A stretch of DNA of 64,000 nucleotides from Sebastes aleutianus (Eukaryota; Chordata; Actinopteri; Perciformes; Sebastidae). A program made the translations under genes and the position numbers. The stretch's first letter is position 1, and every line of letters starts with the position of its first letter. This document shows, piece after piece, positions 47,811-59,272 of this stretch. The notes under the pieces are model-generated. The model made no database searches, was not told where the DNA came from, and was given only the letters and a program-made list of their open reading frames with translations. Where the stretch lies: contig CAKAKS010000180.1 of assembly GCA_916700875.1 (NCBI GenBank), positions 62,001 to 126,000 of the forward strand, given 5' to 3'.

Positions 47811-48498
47811 TAGGGCTGTCAATCGATGAAAATATTGAATCGCATGATTGTCCATGATTAATTGCTATTAATCACAAATAAATCACACATTTTGTATCTG
47901 TTCAAAATGTCCCTTAAAAGGGAGATTTGTCAAGTATTTAATACTCATATCAACATGAAAGGGGGAAAATATGCTTGATTTATGCAAATGTATGCATATA
48001 TTTATTATTGGAAATCAATTAACAACACAAAACAATGACAAATATTGTTCAGAAACCCTCACAGGTACTGCATTTAGCATAAAAAATAAGCTCAAATCAT
48101 AATCACATGGCAAACTGAAGCCCAACAGGCAACAACAGCTGTCAGTGTGTTGACTTGTGACTCGTGGGTACCCATAGAACCCATTTACATTCACATATCT
48201 TGAGGTCAGAGGTCAAGGGACCCCTTTGAAAATGGCCATGCCAGTTTTTCCTCGCTAACATTTAGCGTAACTTTAGAGTGTTATACAGCTTCCTTCGAGA
48301 CAAGCTAGTATGACATGGTTGGTACCAATGGATTCCTTAGGTTTTCCTAGTTTCATATCATGCCAGTTCACTCTAGCTTTAAAACTGCACCCGCTACCAC
48401 CTCCAAAACATTGATTGCGTTAATGCGTTAAAGAAATTAGTGGCGTTAAAACTATTTTTCCTTAACGCTTTATGATCGCATTAACTTTGACAGTCCTA
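47811..48498 (+). mobile_element. hAT-like non-autonomous element, full length, intact DR1
   Basis: Starts tagggctgtcaatcgatg and ends gcattaactttgacagtccta. The body is 688 bp and matches 11621 and 14376. The shared module is well preserved here, with a perfect AGGTCA G AGGTCA at 48203-48215. The left flank tttattat has no matching copy on the right because the right end runs straight into a TA microsatellite (48497-48540) that has probably replaced the duplication. Confidence 0.88.
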
Positions 48499-48523
48499 TA
48501 TATATATATATATATATATACTG

Positions 48524-48554
<31 letters not shown>
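48497..48554. repeat. Compound (TA)n(TG)n microsatellite at a transposon end
   Basis: TA units interrupted once by ctg, followed by seven TG units. It begins exactly at the terminal TA of the hAT-like element, suggesting the element end seeded or was absorbed into it. Confidence 0.9.
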
Positions 48555-49373
48555 TCTGGTTTCATTTCCGGGTACGCTGCCTCTCTCCTCTGCTCTCTGT
48601 GTTGGCTCCTTCACACACACAGTCACACACACAGTCATGTCGAAGAGGCCCTCTCATACAACTAACATAGTTCACACTACACAACTTTAGCCCTGATTTT
48701 CCACTCGCCAACCACTTTTGGAGCTGCCAGACAAAAGCCCCAGATAAGAGGCAAATTGGCATTGGCTGGGGTTCAAAGACGTGACCCAAGAAGCTCGCCG
48801 ATGCATCACCTAGCAGGCTAAATGTGTGACCTGTCGGGGAGCTGCAGCCGATGAGGGCGCAAGACACGGATTGAGGGGAAACCTGGATGAGGGGTCACCT
48901 GTTAGTCTTCCAAAAAGCTGAGGAATTCGACACTAACAGCTACATTTAGAGCACTGCATTTACAAAAAGACAAAAAGGTTTGTTTTATAGCTGTATTGAA
49001 GCACTTTCATTGATAGAAAAATGTGCAATGTTGTGTTTCATCAAATTCATTGATATTCACTCAAATTTGAATATTTTCTTATTAATTGTTGAAATTGTAT
49101 TCATCCACCACATTATTACACACTATTTCTGTTGACAAAATGTGTTTACATCCTTAAACACAGAATTCAGTAAAATTAAAATGGAAAACACAGAAATTGA
49201 AAAAAAAAAAAATTGAAAAAAAAATAATAACGGATTTCATAACGGGCCCCAATTATTATTATTATTATTATTATTATCATTATTATTATTATATTATTTA
49301 TGAAATATTAATGTGTATTCAGCACTTTATTGTTGTTGGTTGAGGTGTAGCTATGTTCTTTTATTATTTTATA
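48555..49373. other. Non-coding stretch with (ATT)n
   Basis: (ATT)n occurs at 49252-49298, next to poly-A at about 49200-49225. No gene recognised. Confidence 0.5.
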
Positions 49374-49706
49374 TAGGGCTGCAATGATAGTCATTTCTAT
49401 TATGGATTAATCTGCTGATTATTTTCTGGATGCCTGTTGGGCTTCAGTTTGTTATAATTTGATCATATTTTTTTTATGCTAAATGCAGTACCTGTGAGGG
49501 TTTTATCATTATTTAGTGTTGTTTATTGATTTCCAATAATACATATATACATAAATTTGCATAAAGCAAGCATATTCGTCCACTCCCATGTTGAGAAGAG
49601 TATTAAATACTTGGAAAAATCTCCCTTTAAGGTTCATTTTGAACAGATAAAAAAAAATGTAATTAATTTGCGATTAATCGTGATTTAATATTTTAATCAA
49701 GCCCTA
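49374..49706 (-). mobile_element. Chimeric hAT-like element
   Basis: The left end tagggctgcaatgatagtcat belongs to the GCTGCAACTAACG family, but from about 49475 the sequence becomes the inverted left arm of the TAGGGCTGTCAA family (atgctaaatgcagtacctgtgag, gcataaagcaagcatattcg), ending tttaatcaagcccta. The two outer ends still give a TAGGGCT.../...GCCCTA pair. No 8-bp duplication is visible. Confidence 0.7.
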
Positions 49707-51042
49707 CTTTGTATGTAAAATCTTAATGTGTTAAGTAACTAGCAACTATAACCGTCCAATAATTGTAGTGGAGTAAAAAAATTAAATATTTCCTTGTAGA
49801 AGCATAAAGAGTTAAGACATGAAAATGCTCAAGTAAAGCACAAGTATCTGACATTTTAAGCACGGTACTTGAGTAAATGTGGTGACACTCCACCACCAGA
49901 CATGATATATGAGGATCCGGTTACAGTTTAGACTAATAAAGCTCAGGGTTATTAACTTTTAGTTCTTCGTGAGCTCTTTGTGAACATCAAAGACGATAAA
50001 TTAACTCATAAGGTTGATTAATGTGCTGCATGACTTGCTGTCAGTCACTTGAATCTAATTTCCTCATGTGGCGTTGATGGTGCAGGATGACAGCTGCCAC
50101 AACTTCACAATCAGTGAGTTACCTCAGTCACTTCATATAACTTCACGTTTATAGCTCTTGGTTAATTAAAGTATTTAAATTCTCACTACAGTACTGCATG
50201 TTGACTTTCAAGCTCCAGGAGTCATAGAAAGAGATCTGATCTAGATGAAGACAAGGATAAAGACACAGGAAGAACTGATCCAGGTGAGCGCTGTTTGATA
50301 CAGTATAAAGAAAGCAGCCTCATCTTATAATATTTGCTCATATTTTCCATCTTTATGCCATCTCTCTGAATGCTATTTTACATTAATGTGCTGTCCTCCC
50401 AGGGACACGGTAACTCACATTGCTTTACCAAGCCCCGAGGACATTTTTCAATTATTAACTGCAGACTCGGGCACACACAGAGCGCCACACACAGTCACCT
50501 GCACATCCACACACATGCTTTCACAGTCACACAGAGAGTGAGAAAGAGGCAGAGGTGTTGAGAAAGTCTATAAAGTGACACTACTTGATCTAGAAATGAA
50601 ATTATGGGAAAGGAAAGGGACATTTTTGATGATGAGTGTAAGTAAATAAATATGAAAAATGTACTGAGGTGTGATGAGAGGTACGACGGCGGGTGAAAAA
50701 AATGTGTAGTGACCTGTAGCCTGTGTGAAACGCAGTATGTGTTATGGTGCATCGCGAAACTGAATGTGTGTGATCTATCTTTTATTCTATCCATCTTTAT
50801 TTTCTCTCTATTGTTTTTTTCCAAAGTTGTGGAAAAAGTTTATTTCTCAAGCAGTTAATGACAGCACAACCCAGAAAAGACATCTGTCTGTTAACAACTG
50901 ACTAAAATAACTAATAACCTTTATTTTAATGGCATTTGATGACTATATTTCCAACATGTAAACAATTCTACAGGATCTTTTGGACAGTTCTTTGGACAAA
51001 AACGCTTAAAAAGTAAAATCCTTTACACACATTACAGTGCGA
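49707..51042. other. Non-coding stretch, no recognised gene
   Basis: Nothing nameable. A 109-codon minus frame at 50495-50824 is Ser/His/Phe-rich with no domain. Confidence 0.45.
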
Positions 51043-51735
51043 AGGTGTGTTCAAACGCATAGCAGCGCGATTAGATACAAAGTCAATGCAAAGACGCGAT
51101 CAGATGCAAAGACGCAATTAGATGCAAAGACGCGGTTAGATGCAAATTCGCTCCGGGTGATGCGAATAGATGCAAATCGAAATGTTTCAACTTGAGAGAA
51201 AGATTTGCGTGACGCTGTGCCACGGAAGTATATCAGCGTTCAGATTCTCCTCACGTCACAGAGAATCTTAAGTGGAGGACCCACTTATTGTCGCGGTCTG
51301 TGGGCACCCAGAGCTCTACGACTCAAAGTCAGTACTTCATAGTTGGTGTCCATCCGTGAAATCCTGGCACCGATCAAACTGGGTCCTTGTTCGCCTCAAG
51401 TATCGCTAGAAGTGGGAGTCATCCAGATGCAGTTCCTGGAGAAGGCAGTGAAATTCGCCAAGCTGTGTGCGCTTCCGGATGTTATAAACCCAGACACGAC
51501 CGACAGCGTTTCTGGGACTTCCACAACAGGTAGAAGGCAGCAATAGTGATTATTTCGGTCATAGTTGATGGCAGAAATAAACGTTCCTAAGATATGTGGT
51601 ATCTATGGAAGTAGGGTCCTCTTCCTTTCCGTACGAAGCACTCCCATTGGCTGTTAAGGGCAAAATATGCGAGTTTCGAAATACTCCAAGAAACACTGTT
51701 CGCGTGAGGAACGTCACATTTGGTCTGAACACACA
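51043..51735. mobile_element. Putative inverted-repeat element (GTGTGTTCAGAC ends)
   Basis: Left end gtgtgttcaaacgcatagc, right end tttggtctgaacacac; inverted, the right end reads gtgtgttcagaccaaa. Together they make about 11 matching terminal bases. An 18-bp tandem repeat occupies the left subterminal region. A 67-codon frame at 51343-51546 is not recognised. No clear target duplication is seen, so the superfamily is open. Confidence 0.5.
51068..51150 (+). repeat. 18-bp tandem repeat with ATGCAAA cores
   Basis: atgcaaa starts at 51086, 51104, 51122 and 51140, exactly 18 bases apart (agatgcaaagacgcaatt type), with a further copy at 51170. The copies at 51140 and 51170 are perfect octamer motifs (ATGCAAAT). 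Confidence 0.85.
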
Positions 51736-51775
51736 TTTAAAGGTCAGTTTTAAGTAGTGTGCAACTGCAGTAGAG

Positions 51776-51965
51776 GTGGATTTATTAATTCCCAGATTTA
51801 TCTACATAAAATGTCCAAAAATTATGAAAAATCACAATGCCAGAAAGCCCAAGTTGACATATTTACATCGATACCCAGTAGGATATTCATATACGACTAA
51901 GAAAACCAGGAAATATTCACATATGAGAAGCTGGAATCAGATATTTCTTTGGCATTTCTCACATT
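51776..51965 (-). mobile_element. Diverged fragment of the GCTGCAACTAACG family
   Basis: aaaaccaggaaatattcacatatgagaagctggaatcag matches a conserved internal part of that family as I recall it. The ends are missing and similarity fades leftward. Confidence 0.45.
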
Positions 51966-51970
51966 AATGT

Positions 51971-51974
51971 TATC

Positions 51975-52015
<41 letters not shown>
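51971..52015. repeat. (ATCT)n microsatellite
   Basis: About ten ATCT units after one ttatctt interruption. Confidence 0.9.
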
Positions 52016-52016
52016 A

Positions 52017-52272
52017 TATACTACATGGCCAAAAGTATTTGGACAACCAAACAGTACACCAGTATGGATTGTTGAACATCTTTTTCAAAAATGAAGGGCA
52101 TTGATATGCTGCTGGAACCTGGCTGCAGGGATTTATTCCCATTCAGCCACAAGAGCATTAACAGGGTCGGTCACGGATGTCGGGCGATAAGGCCCCGGCT
52201 CTCAGACGGCGTTCCAATTCATCCCAAAGGTGTTGGACTCCAAAGGGGGTCAGCGCTCTGTACATCTATCTA
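52017..52272 (+). mobile_element. Fragment of a teleost DNA-transposon-derived repeat
   Basis: Starts tactacatggccaaaagtatttgg and continues gggatttattcccattcagcc, acaagagcattaacagggtc, gttccaattcatcccaaaggt and gggggtcagcgctctgta. These phrases in this order match a very common fish repeat that I recall as Tc1/mariner-derived. It ends abruptly at 52272 with no right terminus. Confidence 0.6.
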
Positions 52273-54471
52273 AATAATCCTGGTAAATAGATAAACTTAA
52301 ACACTATAAAGATAAAACAGAAACCCCGGCCAAACAGGCTTATGTGAGCCCTGCTGGCCCCAGTTGTTCAAGGCACCATCTGCATGCACTCAGGGAGGTC
52401 AGCGGAAAAACAAAACAAACACACCCTCCAGACACAATTAAAAACAGTCCCTTTCTGAGGGGAAACTTTTAATATAGACAGACAGACCCATGAACCCTCC
52501 TGTGGTTCTCGCTTTCCCTCTCAATCAGCCACACACACAAACTGGATGCCAACTGTGTCGCCACTGGTGTAAACAAACAGCGAGCAAGTAATACGTGATA
52601 AGCTGTGACCAGTTTGCTGCTAAATTTAGTCACATGGGATTAGACCCCTGGATATCTGGAAGGCGGTGATGTACCAGGAGGAAAAAAAAAATGGAGAAAC
52701 TATATTTATCAAACTGAAGTTGTAATGCTTAATAATAAGTAATACATCTTTATTCATAGGGGTTTTTTTTCAGAGGACTTTTTACCATCAGTTTTTAACA
52801 TCATAATGTGTGTAGAAAATCATAAATGAGCTTTTAAATTCACCATTTTCAGAAATTCTGTTCCATTAGAAGGTCACTCATATACTCATAGAAGTAGAGT
52901 TACATCCAGGTAACAATTTTTTTCCAGAAAATTAGGCTCACAAAACAAGTGCACCACTGATCCATCTTTCTCACCTTGTCAACTTCACTTTGGTACAGTC
53001 CGTCTTGCATGAATCGCAGTTGACAGTGACAGACTCAGTTCTGTTTAATGCAGAACACAGTCCGCCTAACTAATAAATGAAAAACGGAGAAGCTGCAGAA
53101 TTAATCCTGCACTGAAAATAGATCATTAAATAAATAAATAATGCGCCCAGAGGCAAATGTGACCACAAATGTCAAAAATTGATTCACTTATTTTGTAGCA
53201 GTCAACGTGACACGAGGGCCGCCGCAAGTGTCGGTTCTGCTGTAATCAATGTGCGGCAGCATATTGATGCCGCTTGCTATTCCAGCTATTATGAAGCTTT
53301 CAAGTGCTGTTGGAAATATTCTACCTACATGCCAAGTACATATGAATGATGCAATCAAAGGGGTAGATATGAAACTGAAAGGCAATCTTTCAAAAAGAAT
53401 TTGAACGATGGTTCCCATAAACCCAGTTGCTTCCATTTGAAAACATGTGATTCTCCCTCTTTACTTTTGTTTAAAAGGGTTTCTTCTTATAAAATAAAGA
53501 GAAAAATATTCACATTTTAGCACAAAAAAGTCATGTACATCAAGTTATTTGCAGTTTCTGTGCAGTTGTCTTACATAAGAGATAGACACTTATAAATTAG
53601 TGAGTACATTCAGCTTTCATTTAGAAACACCCGATCAGAATTGCTGCGCTAACGGAAAAAAATATATATTTCTTTCATTTTTTTTCATAAAATACAAAGC
53701 CTGAAAAGAGTGTGTTTTTATTTAATACTGCGAGCATTTGTCATCTGTTCAAATTATACAATTTTTTTTTATAAATTGGGTAAAAACAATAGCTTTAACA
53801 ATGATTTGCTCTACTGTTATGCACACAAAATAACTCCAGGGTTATAAATGACACTTCAAAATCCAAACTTTTGTTAAAATTATACAGAAACTAAACCTTA
53901 CGTGCCTCAAGTATCTTCTTAGCATAGAAATGATGTTAGCCTGGGTCAAAAAACAGAGACAGACGGGACAAAAATTGCAGTTTTAGTGATACATTTCTTT
54001 ACCGTGATGCTGGAAAGATAAATCCAGGATTATAAATGACACTTTAGAATATTATTTTCTTATCATTTAACTCCAGTATCTGACAAAAAGTAGTCCTTCA
54101 GTTTACACGGGAAGAACAGCACTGTGTGTTATATCATCAAGCCATTAGTATAATCCAAAATTCACAAAGTAGACACTTCAAGAGCTTTAGTCTTCTTGCT
54201 GATGATCTCGTTCACTTAGAGTAATTATTCTAATAACTCAAAATGAATGTGGTAATGGAAAGTTATTGATTTCTAAATGCTTCACAAAGCACCTGTGAGC
54301 TCCTGTAGGTAATGGATGGGTGGCAGGAGGCACAGTGAGTAGTTTAGTGGTAGTAGAGGACAGAGAGAGAGAGAACAAATCCCTGTGGTTTTCACAGCAT
54401 GGGGGCTCCGAGTTCCTCAACCAACACAAACTGCCTTTCATATGACGGAGAACACGCAGGTGCAGCTGTAT

Positions 54472-54532
<61 letters not shown>

Positions 54533-55895
54533 TGCCTGTATGTGAAGGTCATACTCTGATTAGTTATTGATCTGAACCAACTGTATGCTCTAATGTTTCC
54601 TCATAATTATATAGCCAGAGACAGACTCTCTGAATGTGTGTGTGTGTGTGTGTGTGTGCGTGTGTGTGTGTCCGAGGACGTTCATAAAATAACAATGTCT
54701 TGGACTGCCTTTATTTTTCACTCATAATTATCATCTAGACGGAGCGTATAATGATCTATGATAGAGACAGAGGAGAGGAGAGATGGAAATTGGAGGTGTG
54801 CATGTCGGAGAGAGAGAAAATAACAGAGCTCTTTGCACCTGGCCTCTTACACCTCTCTTAACACAACATAATGATTTTTGAAAGCGAAGACGGATGCTAA
54901 GTAGTCAGATTCACCTCCTTACCTTGCAGTGGTAACCCAAATGTCAGATACATTCTTAATCAACATTTCATATTCTCTGCAAGTAGCTACAGGTTGTGAA
55001 CATTAATTAGGCTGCCACTTGGAAACTGTAATCTTTCTGCGGGGTGATTAGAGATCTTTCAGTTTTGGTTATTTAGAACTTTGGTTAAATAGAAACGAAT
55101 AAAGTTTTCGGTAAACTAAAAGGCCTTGAATTGCATTTAACATTTTCCGTCTGCTTTTTTTTTTAGTGCATCTGTGCTGAACCTAACATTGATTTGTCCG
55201 TCCCCGTTTGACTGTTCTTGGCATTTCCAAAAAGCTTTTTCTCATCACTCTACAGAAAGGATAAATTATGAACAAATTGACAGGTATGCTTTTGTTAGTC
55301 ACTGCCAAAAGAAAGTGTCAAGCCACAGAGGAGAAAAAAAAGAAAAAGAAAACCGGTCTCTCAGAAAGTTCATCAAATCAAGAGCGTAAACTATTTTTCA
55401 AATAATAATGACAAGCCAGCAAAACCTCAAGTGAATTTTCAAACATGCCAAATATCTAAAAATATGAGGTTTAGCCAAAGATCACACTTTTACATATCTA
55501 AAAATAAACTAATGCACTCCTGCAAGAGAGACAGGTGTCACAATATGAAGCTTTTGTTACCAAAGTACTTGAAAATTGGTTGTCTCGAATTAAAATTAAA
55601 AGATCACATTCACACAAACAAAACAGCACTATGTTGGATATAAAGTGGATTACTTAGTATTAAAGATAACACATCAGATTAGTAGCAAGCAAGTGAACAA
55701 AAAAAAGAGGAAAGGATTTGTTTCTGTGTTGTGAATTCTGCCGACATATTAAAAATACATCGATGAATGCATGCATCGAAATTAGGCTGTAAACGGTTGA
55801 TAATTAGCATTCAAAAGAAAGAATTCAAGCACACAAAACCTCAAACCCAGTTCATAAAACAGCCTCTATTTAACAGTTTGTTAGTCTCAGAACCT
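52273..55895. other. Non-coding stretch with two TG microsatellites
   Basis: (TG)n lies at 54475-54529 and 54634-54671. The 82-codon minus frame at 53188-53436 is discussed under rejected items. No exon or repeat could be named otherwise. Confidence 0.5.
54475..54529. repeat. (TG)n microsatellite
   Basis: About 27 uninterrupted TG units. A second tract at 54634-54671 has one cg interruption. Confidence 0.95.
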
Positions 55896-57252
55896 CAGGG
55901 CTCAACAATAAGGACTGCCCTCGTGCCCAGGGCAAGTAAAAAATACCACATCGGGCAAGTAAATCTAGCAAATCACTTGGAATATTGGGCTAGTGTAAAA
56001 AAAGAATTAAAGGCTGAAGTCGAAAAGTCAAAAAATGATGTCCTAATGTCTTTTCCTAACCACTTTTCCTTGATCTCGATGGAAACCGTCATGAGGTCAA
56101 GGAAAAATGTGAGGGAGAATTCAGAAGAAAAAGACAACCGTGGTGTTAAGAGAATCTGACTGCACTTACACGAGACTCCGTAATTATGATGCGATGGCGG
56201 CGGATGTTATTGACGCTGGGTCTGCCGTTGTGAAACTACAATGTTCCAAAGATGGACTACAAAAGGCGGTTTTACACCCCGTGCGTTGTTAAATAGCTCT
56301 ATCAGTGACAGGCTGCTTCACCTGCGGTGTGTGAAAGAGAGATACCGGAGGTCCTTCTGCTGCTGTAACACTTTACATCAACAGATAATAAAGGATTATC
56401 TAACCTGACGTGGACAACCGGTGAAAAATATCACTTCATTACCAAGGTTGGAATTGAAATATAAAAAAAAAGGAATATATGATCAATATTGAGTTAATTG
56501 TTCGAGTTATGGAGAAGAGGTAGGACCATGTGTAGGCTGTACGTCTTCCTACTCATTTTCAGACATGTAATATTTATTTTGATTATTTGTTAATTGACAG
56601 TTTGCTATAATGTTATCTGTTAATTGTATGTGTTATTCTTGTTTTGTTTTCTACTTAGGTATCTGTTACATGTTCAAAATAATTAAAGATAAAGTGATGG
56701 TTGTCACTGTCCGTTCATATTTATCAACATGAATCCCATTAGTATATGAGCGTATGAAAATAATATGCAAGATAAGCATATTGTTTGCTTTCATGAACGG
56801 CCGAATGATAAGTCGCTTTAAATGTTGCGGCCGCAAGGATTTGTGGGACGGCATTATCTCTTTTCCTTTGGTAAAGGATGGTTCAGTGTATGCTACGCTA
56901 AAGGAGATAAGAAAGGAAGCATTGAAGCACCTTTCCTTAGCATTTAGAGAATTCAAACAGCTCTTCTCATGGCTGCCACTTAGAAACTTCCGAGTTTCGA
57001 TGGACAAATGATGAAATTAGCTGTGAGCGGTGGCGGCTTTTGTGCAGGAACCCCCCCAACAATGTATTGCACAGATTGCTACAAGCGGATAAAACATGAC
57101 AACAATTAACCTTAGTCTTTGTTGTTATTTGATAACCACTAATAAATAAAACTATTTGTATAGGGGCAAGTACAAACTAACTTTGGGCAAGTAGATTTCT
57201 GACCCACCTACCCGACTGGGCAAAAGAAAAAAAACATACATTTTGAACCCTG
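55896..57252. mobile_element. hAT-like element (CAGGGTTCAAAA ends), 1.36 kb, decayed
   Basis: Left end cagggctcaacaataagg, right end inverted cagggttcaaaatgtatg. Subterminal gggcaagta occurs twice on each side (about 55922 and 55956; 57145 and 57185), all in the same direction. The interior is longer than in other elements here and may be the decayed remains of a coding element, but no transposase motif could be read; frames of 113 and 130 codons include the element ends themselves. Flanks cagaacct and gaggctga are not a duplication. Confidence 0.6.
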
Positions 57253-58318
57253 GAGGCTGAACCAAAAAAATAGTCCCGGGTCAGCTGTCACTAACTGATC
57301 TAATGTCAGCAACACACCAAATTTCCAAACAGTAGTTTAAATATATTATTAAGCAGATCAATACTTAACAAGTCCAAACCGAGAAGGAAAAACAGCGGAA
57401 CAGGCAACTCAACATGTATTCACCCGCTACAGTACATGCACAAACTAAAAAAACACATAGCCAGATGCTTTGTAATTATTGATAAATTAACATTATTAAC
57501 TTTGACGTCAGTAAAGAACATTGAATCAAATTGAACTAAATTGAATCGCAGTGAGAAAGAAGCAGTGAGTCTGTCTTTTATAAACCTGACTGTACTTGGC
57601 CAGTTTATAAAAATAACAAATTCTAAATGAGTCTTGAAGGAATTCCCCTCAGGGAATCGTCACCTTCATGCGTGTTGGTTTATCTTCTAGGCAGCTGCAA
57701 GCTCAGAGTTAAAATCATAAAAGATTGCAAAGTAGGTTAAATCAGTATCAATTTATTCCGCAGATATATCCATCAAAGTTGCACAGAGTTATTACAGAAG
57801 TTCTGGATTCATCAATGTGTCCCTGATACCGTGTAATACAGTGTTCAGTTCGCAGTGAATGAACCCCGAGCGTTTCTTTACATTTGCCTTTATACACAGA
57901 AGGAAACATTCAATGAAGGGAGGGGCAGGTTTTTGATCAGTCTTAGTACTTTTCCATAATGTCACTGAGACCTTCCTCTTATCTGACTCCATTCTTAGAC
58001 AACGCTGTCTACTGTTCATATCATTCTGTCCTCTCCCCCCTATCTGTTTCTTCCCTAAGGCTGTGTCCTTGAGACTGTTCTATCTACACAAAAATATGTT
58101 TATGCCGTCTCACCCTTGAGACTCTGCACGAGACGTCCCTCAGACGCCACAGTATTCATCTTCTAATTCTAGTCTAAACATCTTCAACCAACTGAACTCG
58201 TAACATAATAGTTTAAGCATTTGCCATATTATTCTTCATGATATATTTCCAACAGTCTGCAAACATAACAACTGCCAATAACATCCTGGAGCCAGGTAAT
58301 CTCCGGTTTGTGTGCGTG

Positions 58319-58380
<62 letters not shown>

Positions 58381-58508
58381 TGTGTGTGTGTATGTGTGTG
58401 TGTGTTCTCATTTCCTGCAGTAGCAGGTGCGCAAGAGCCTGTGGGTGCATACAAGAGCGCACTTCCAATCAGCCTGTATTAGGTGTATCTGTACGTGTGT
58501 GTGTGTAT

Positions 58509-58550
<42 letters not shown>

Positions 58551-59199
58551 ATGCGTACCAGCCTAATTATGAGTGTGTTTGCGATGCTAGATGAAAGAGC
58601 TGAATTATATACTCATACTTGATACTTGACAGACATGCACTAGAGATTACCTGGCAAAAGGATGCCTTTGGCGGAGGCTTAGTTTGCTTTAAGCCTCATT
58701 TAGAATCTGTTGTTTGTGCAATTGAGAAATGTGAAGAGAGAAATCTGAATAGCAAACTCCAAATAGCTTCTGGACTGTTTAACCAGGACTGGCACCAAGA
58801 CGTGTTTGGGTAAAATCAATGCAATTTAGGGCCCCTTTTTTTTGGGGCACATGAAGAATGAACTGTGTAGATTTAAATGGTTGAAATCAACTGAAGATAC
58901 TGTATTTAGAGGACGCATGATGATAAGTTAGACTGTCAGCAGATATAAATAAATCAATCATATTCACACATGGTGTGCTGCCAGTTTCTACTGTCTCTTC
59001 ATATATTAAGACTACAGTTATAAACATTTCATGCATCAGGCGTCATTTGAGTTGTTTTCATTTTCAACAGTTGAATGTGGTACAGTATGTGATCAGATCC
59101 CAGTTGTGCAATTGTGCAGTAATTAAAACAACAAACATTAGTCCTCTAATGGAGGGAACGGAGCTGCTGGAAACTTTTTACTGTGAAGCAGCTGCAGAA
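57253..59199. other. Non-coding stretch with long TG microsatellites
   Basis: TG tracts dominate 58319-58549. The flanks hold no recognised gene. Confidence 0.5.
58319..58549. repeat. Two long (TG)n microsatellites
   Basis: 58319-58405 is TG with two tatg interruptions; 58495-58549 is a second tract beginning gtgtgtgtgtatacgtg. Frames of Cys-Val or His-Thr repeats over them are not genes. Confidence 0.95.
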
Positions 59200-59269
59200 A
59201 TGAACCTACCAAAGTACTTGTTCTAACCCAAACCACAATCTTGTTTTTGTGCCTAAACCTAACCAAGCC
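59200..59269 (-). repeat. Fragment of the ggtttaggcaacaaaac family, inverted
   Basis: On the minus strand it reads ggcttggttaggtttaggca followed by caaaaacaagattgtgg, the core seen at 4860 and 25370. It is cut off at 59270 by the next element. Confidence 0.5.
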
Positions 59270-59272
59270 TTA

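Noticed and set aside
53188..53436. 82-codon minus-strand frame with hydrophobic stretches (FSFISTPLIASFICTW, SFIIAGIASGINML)
   Set aside because: It looked like a membrane exon, but I recognise no family, see no convincing splice sites, and AT-rich DNA readily encodes Phe/Ile/Leu runs. Kept only as something to search.
55767..56159. 130-codon + frame
   Set aside because: It starts outside and runs through the left end of the hAT-like element at 55896, reading terminal and subterminal motifs as protein. It is not a transposase frame.
58229..58622. His-Thr and Cys-Val repeat frames
   Set aside because: Translations of (TG)n/(CA)n microsatellites in several frames. The same applies at 13166-13450, 41155-41817, 43587-43947 and 54238-54570.
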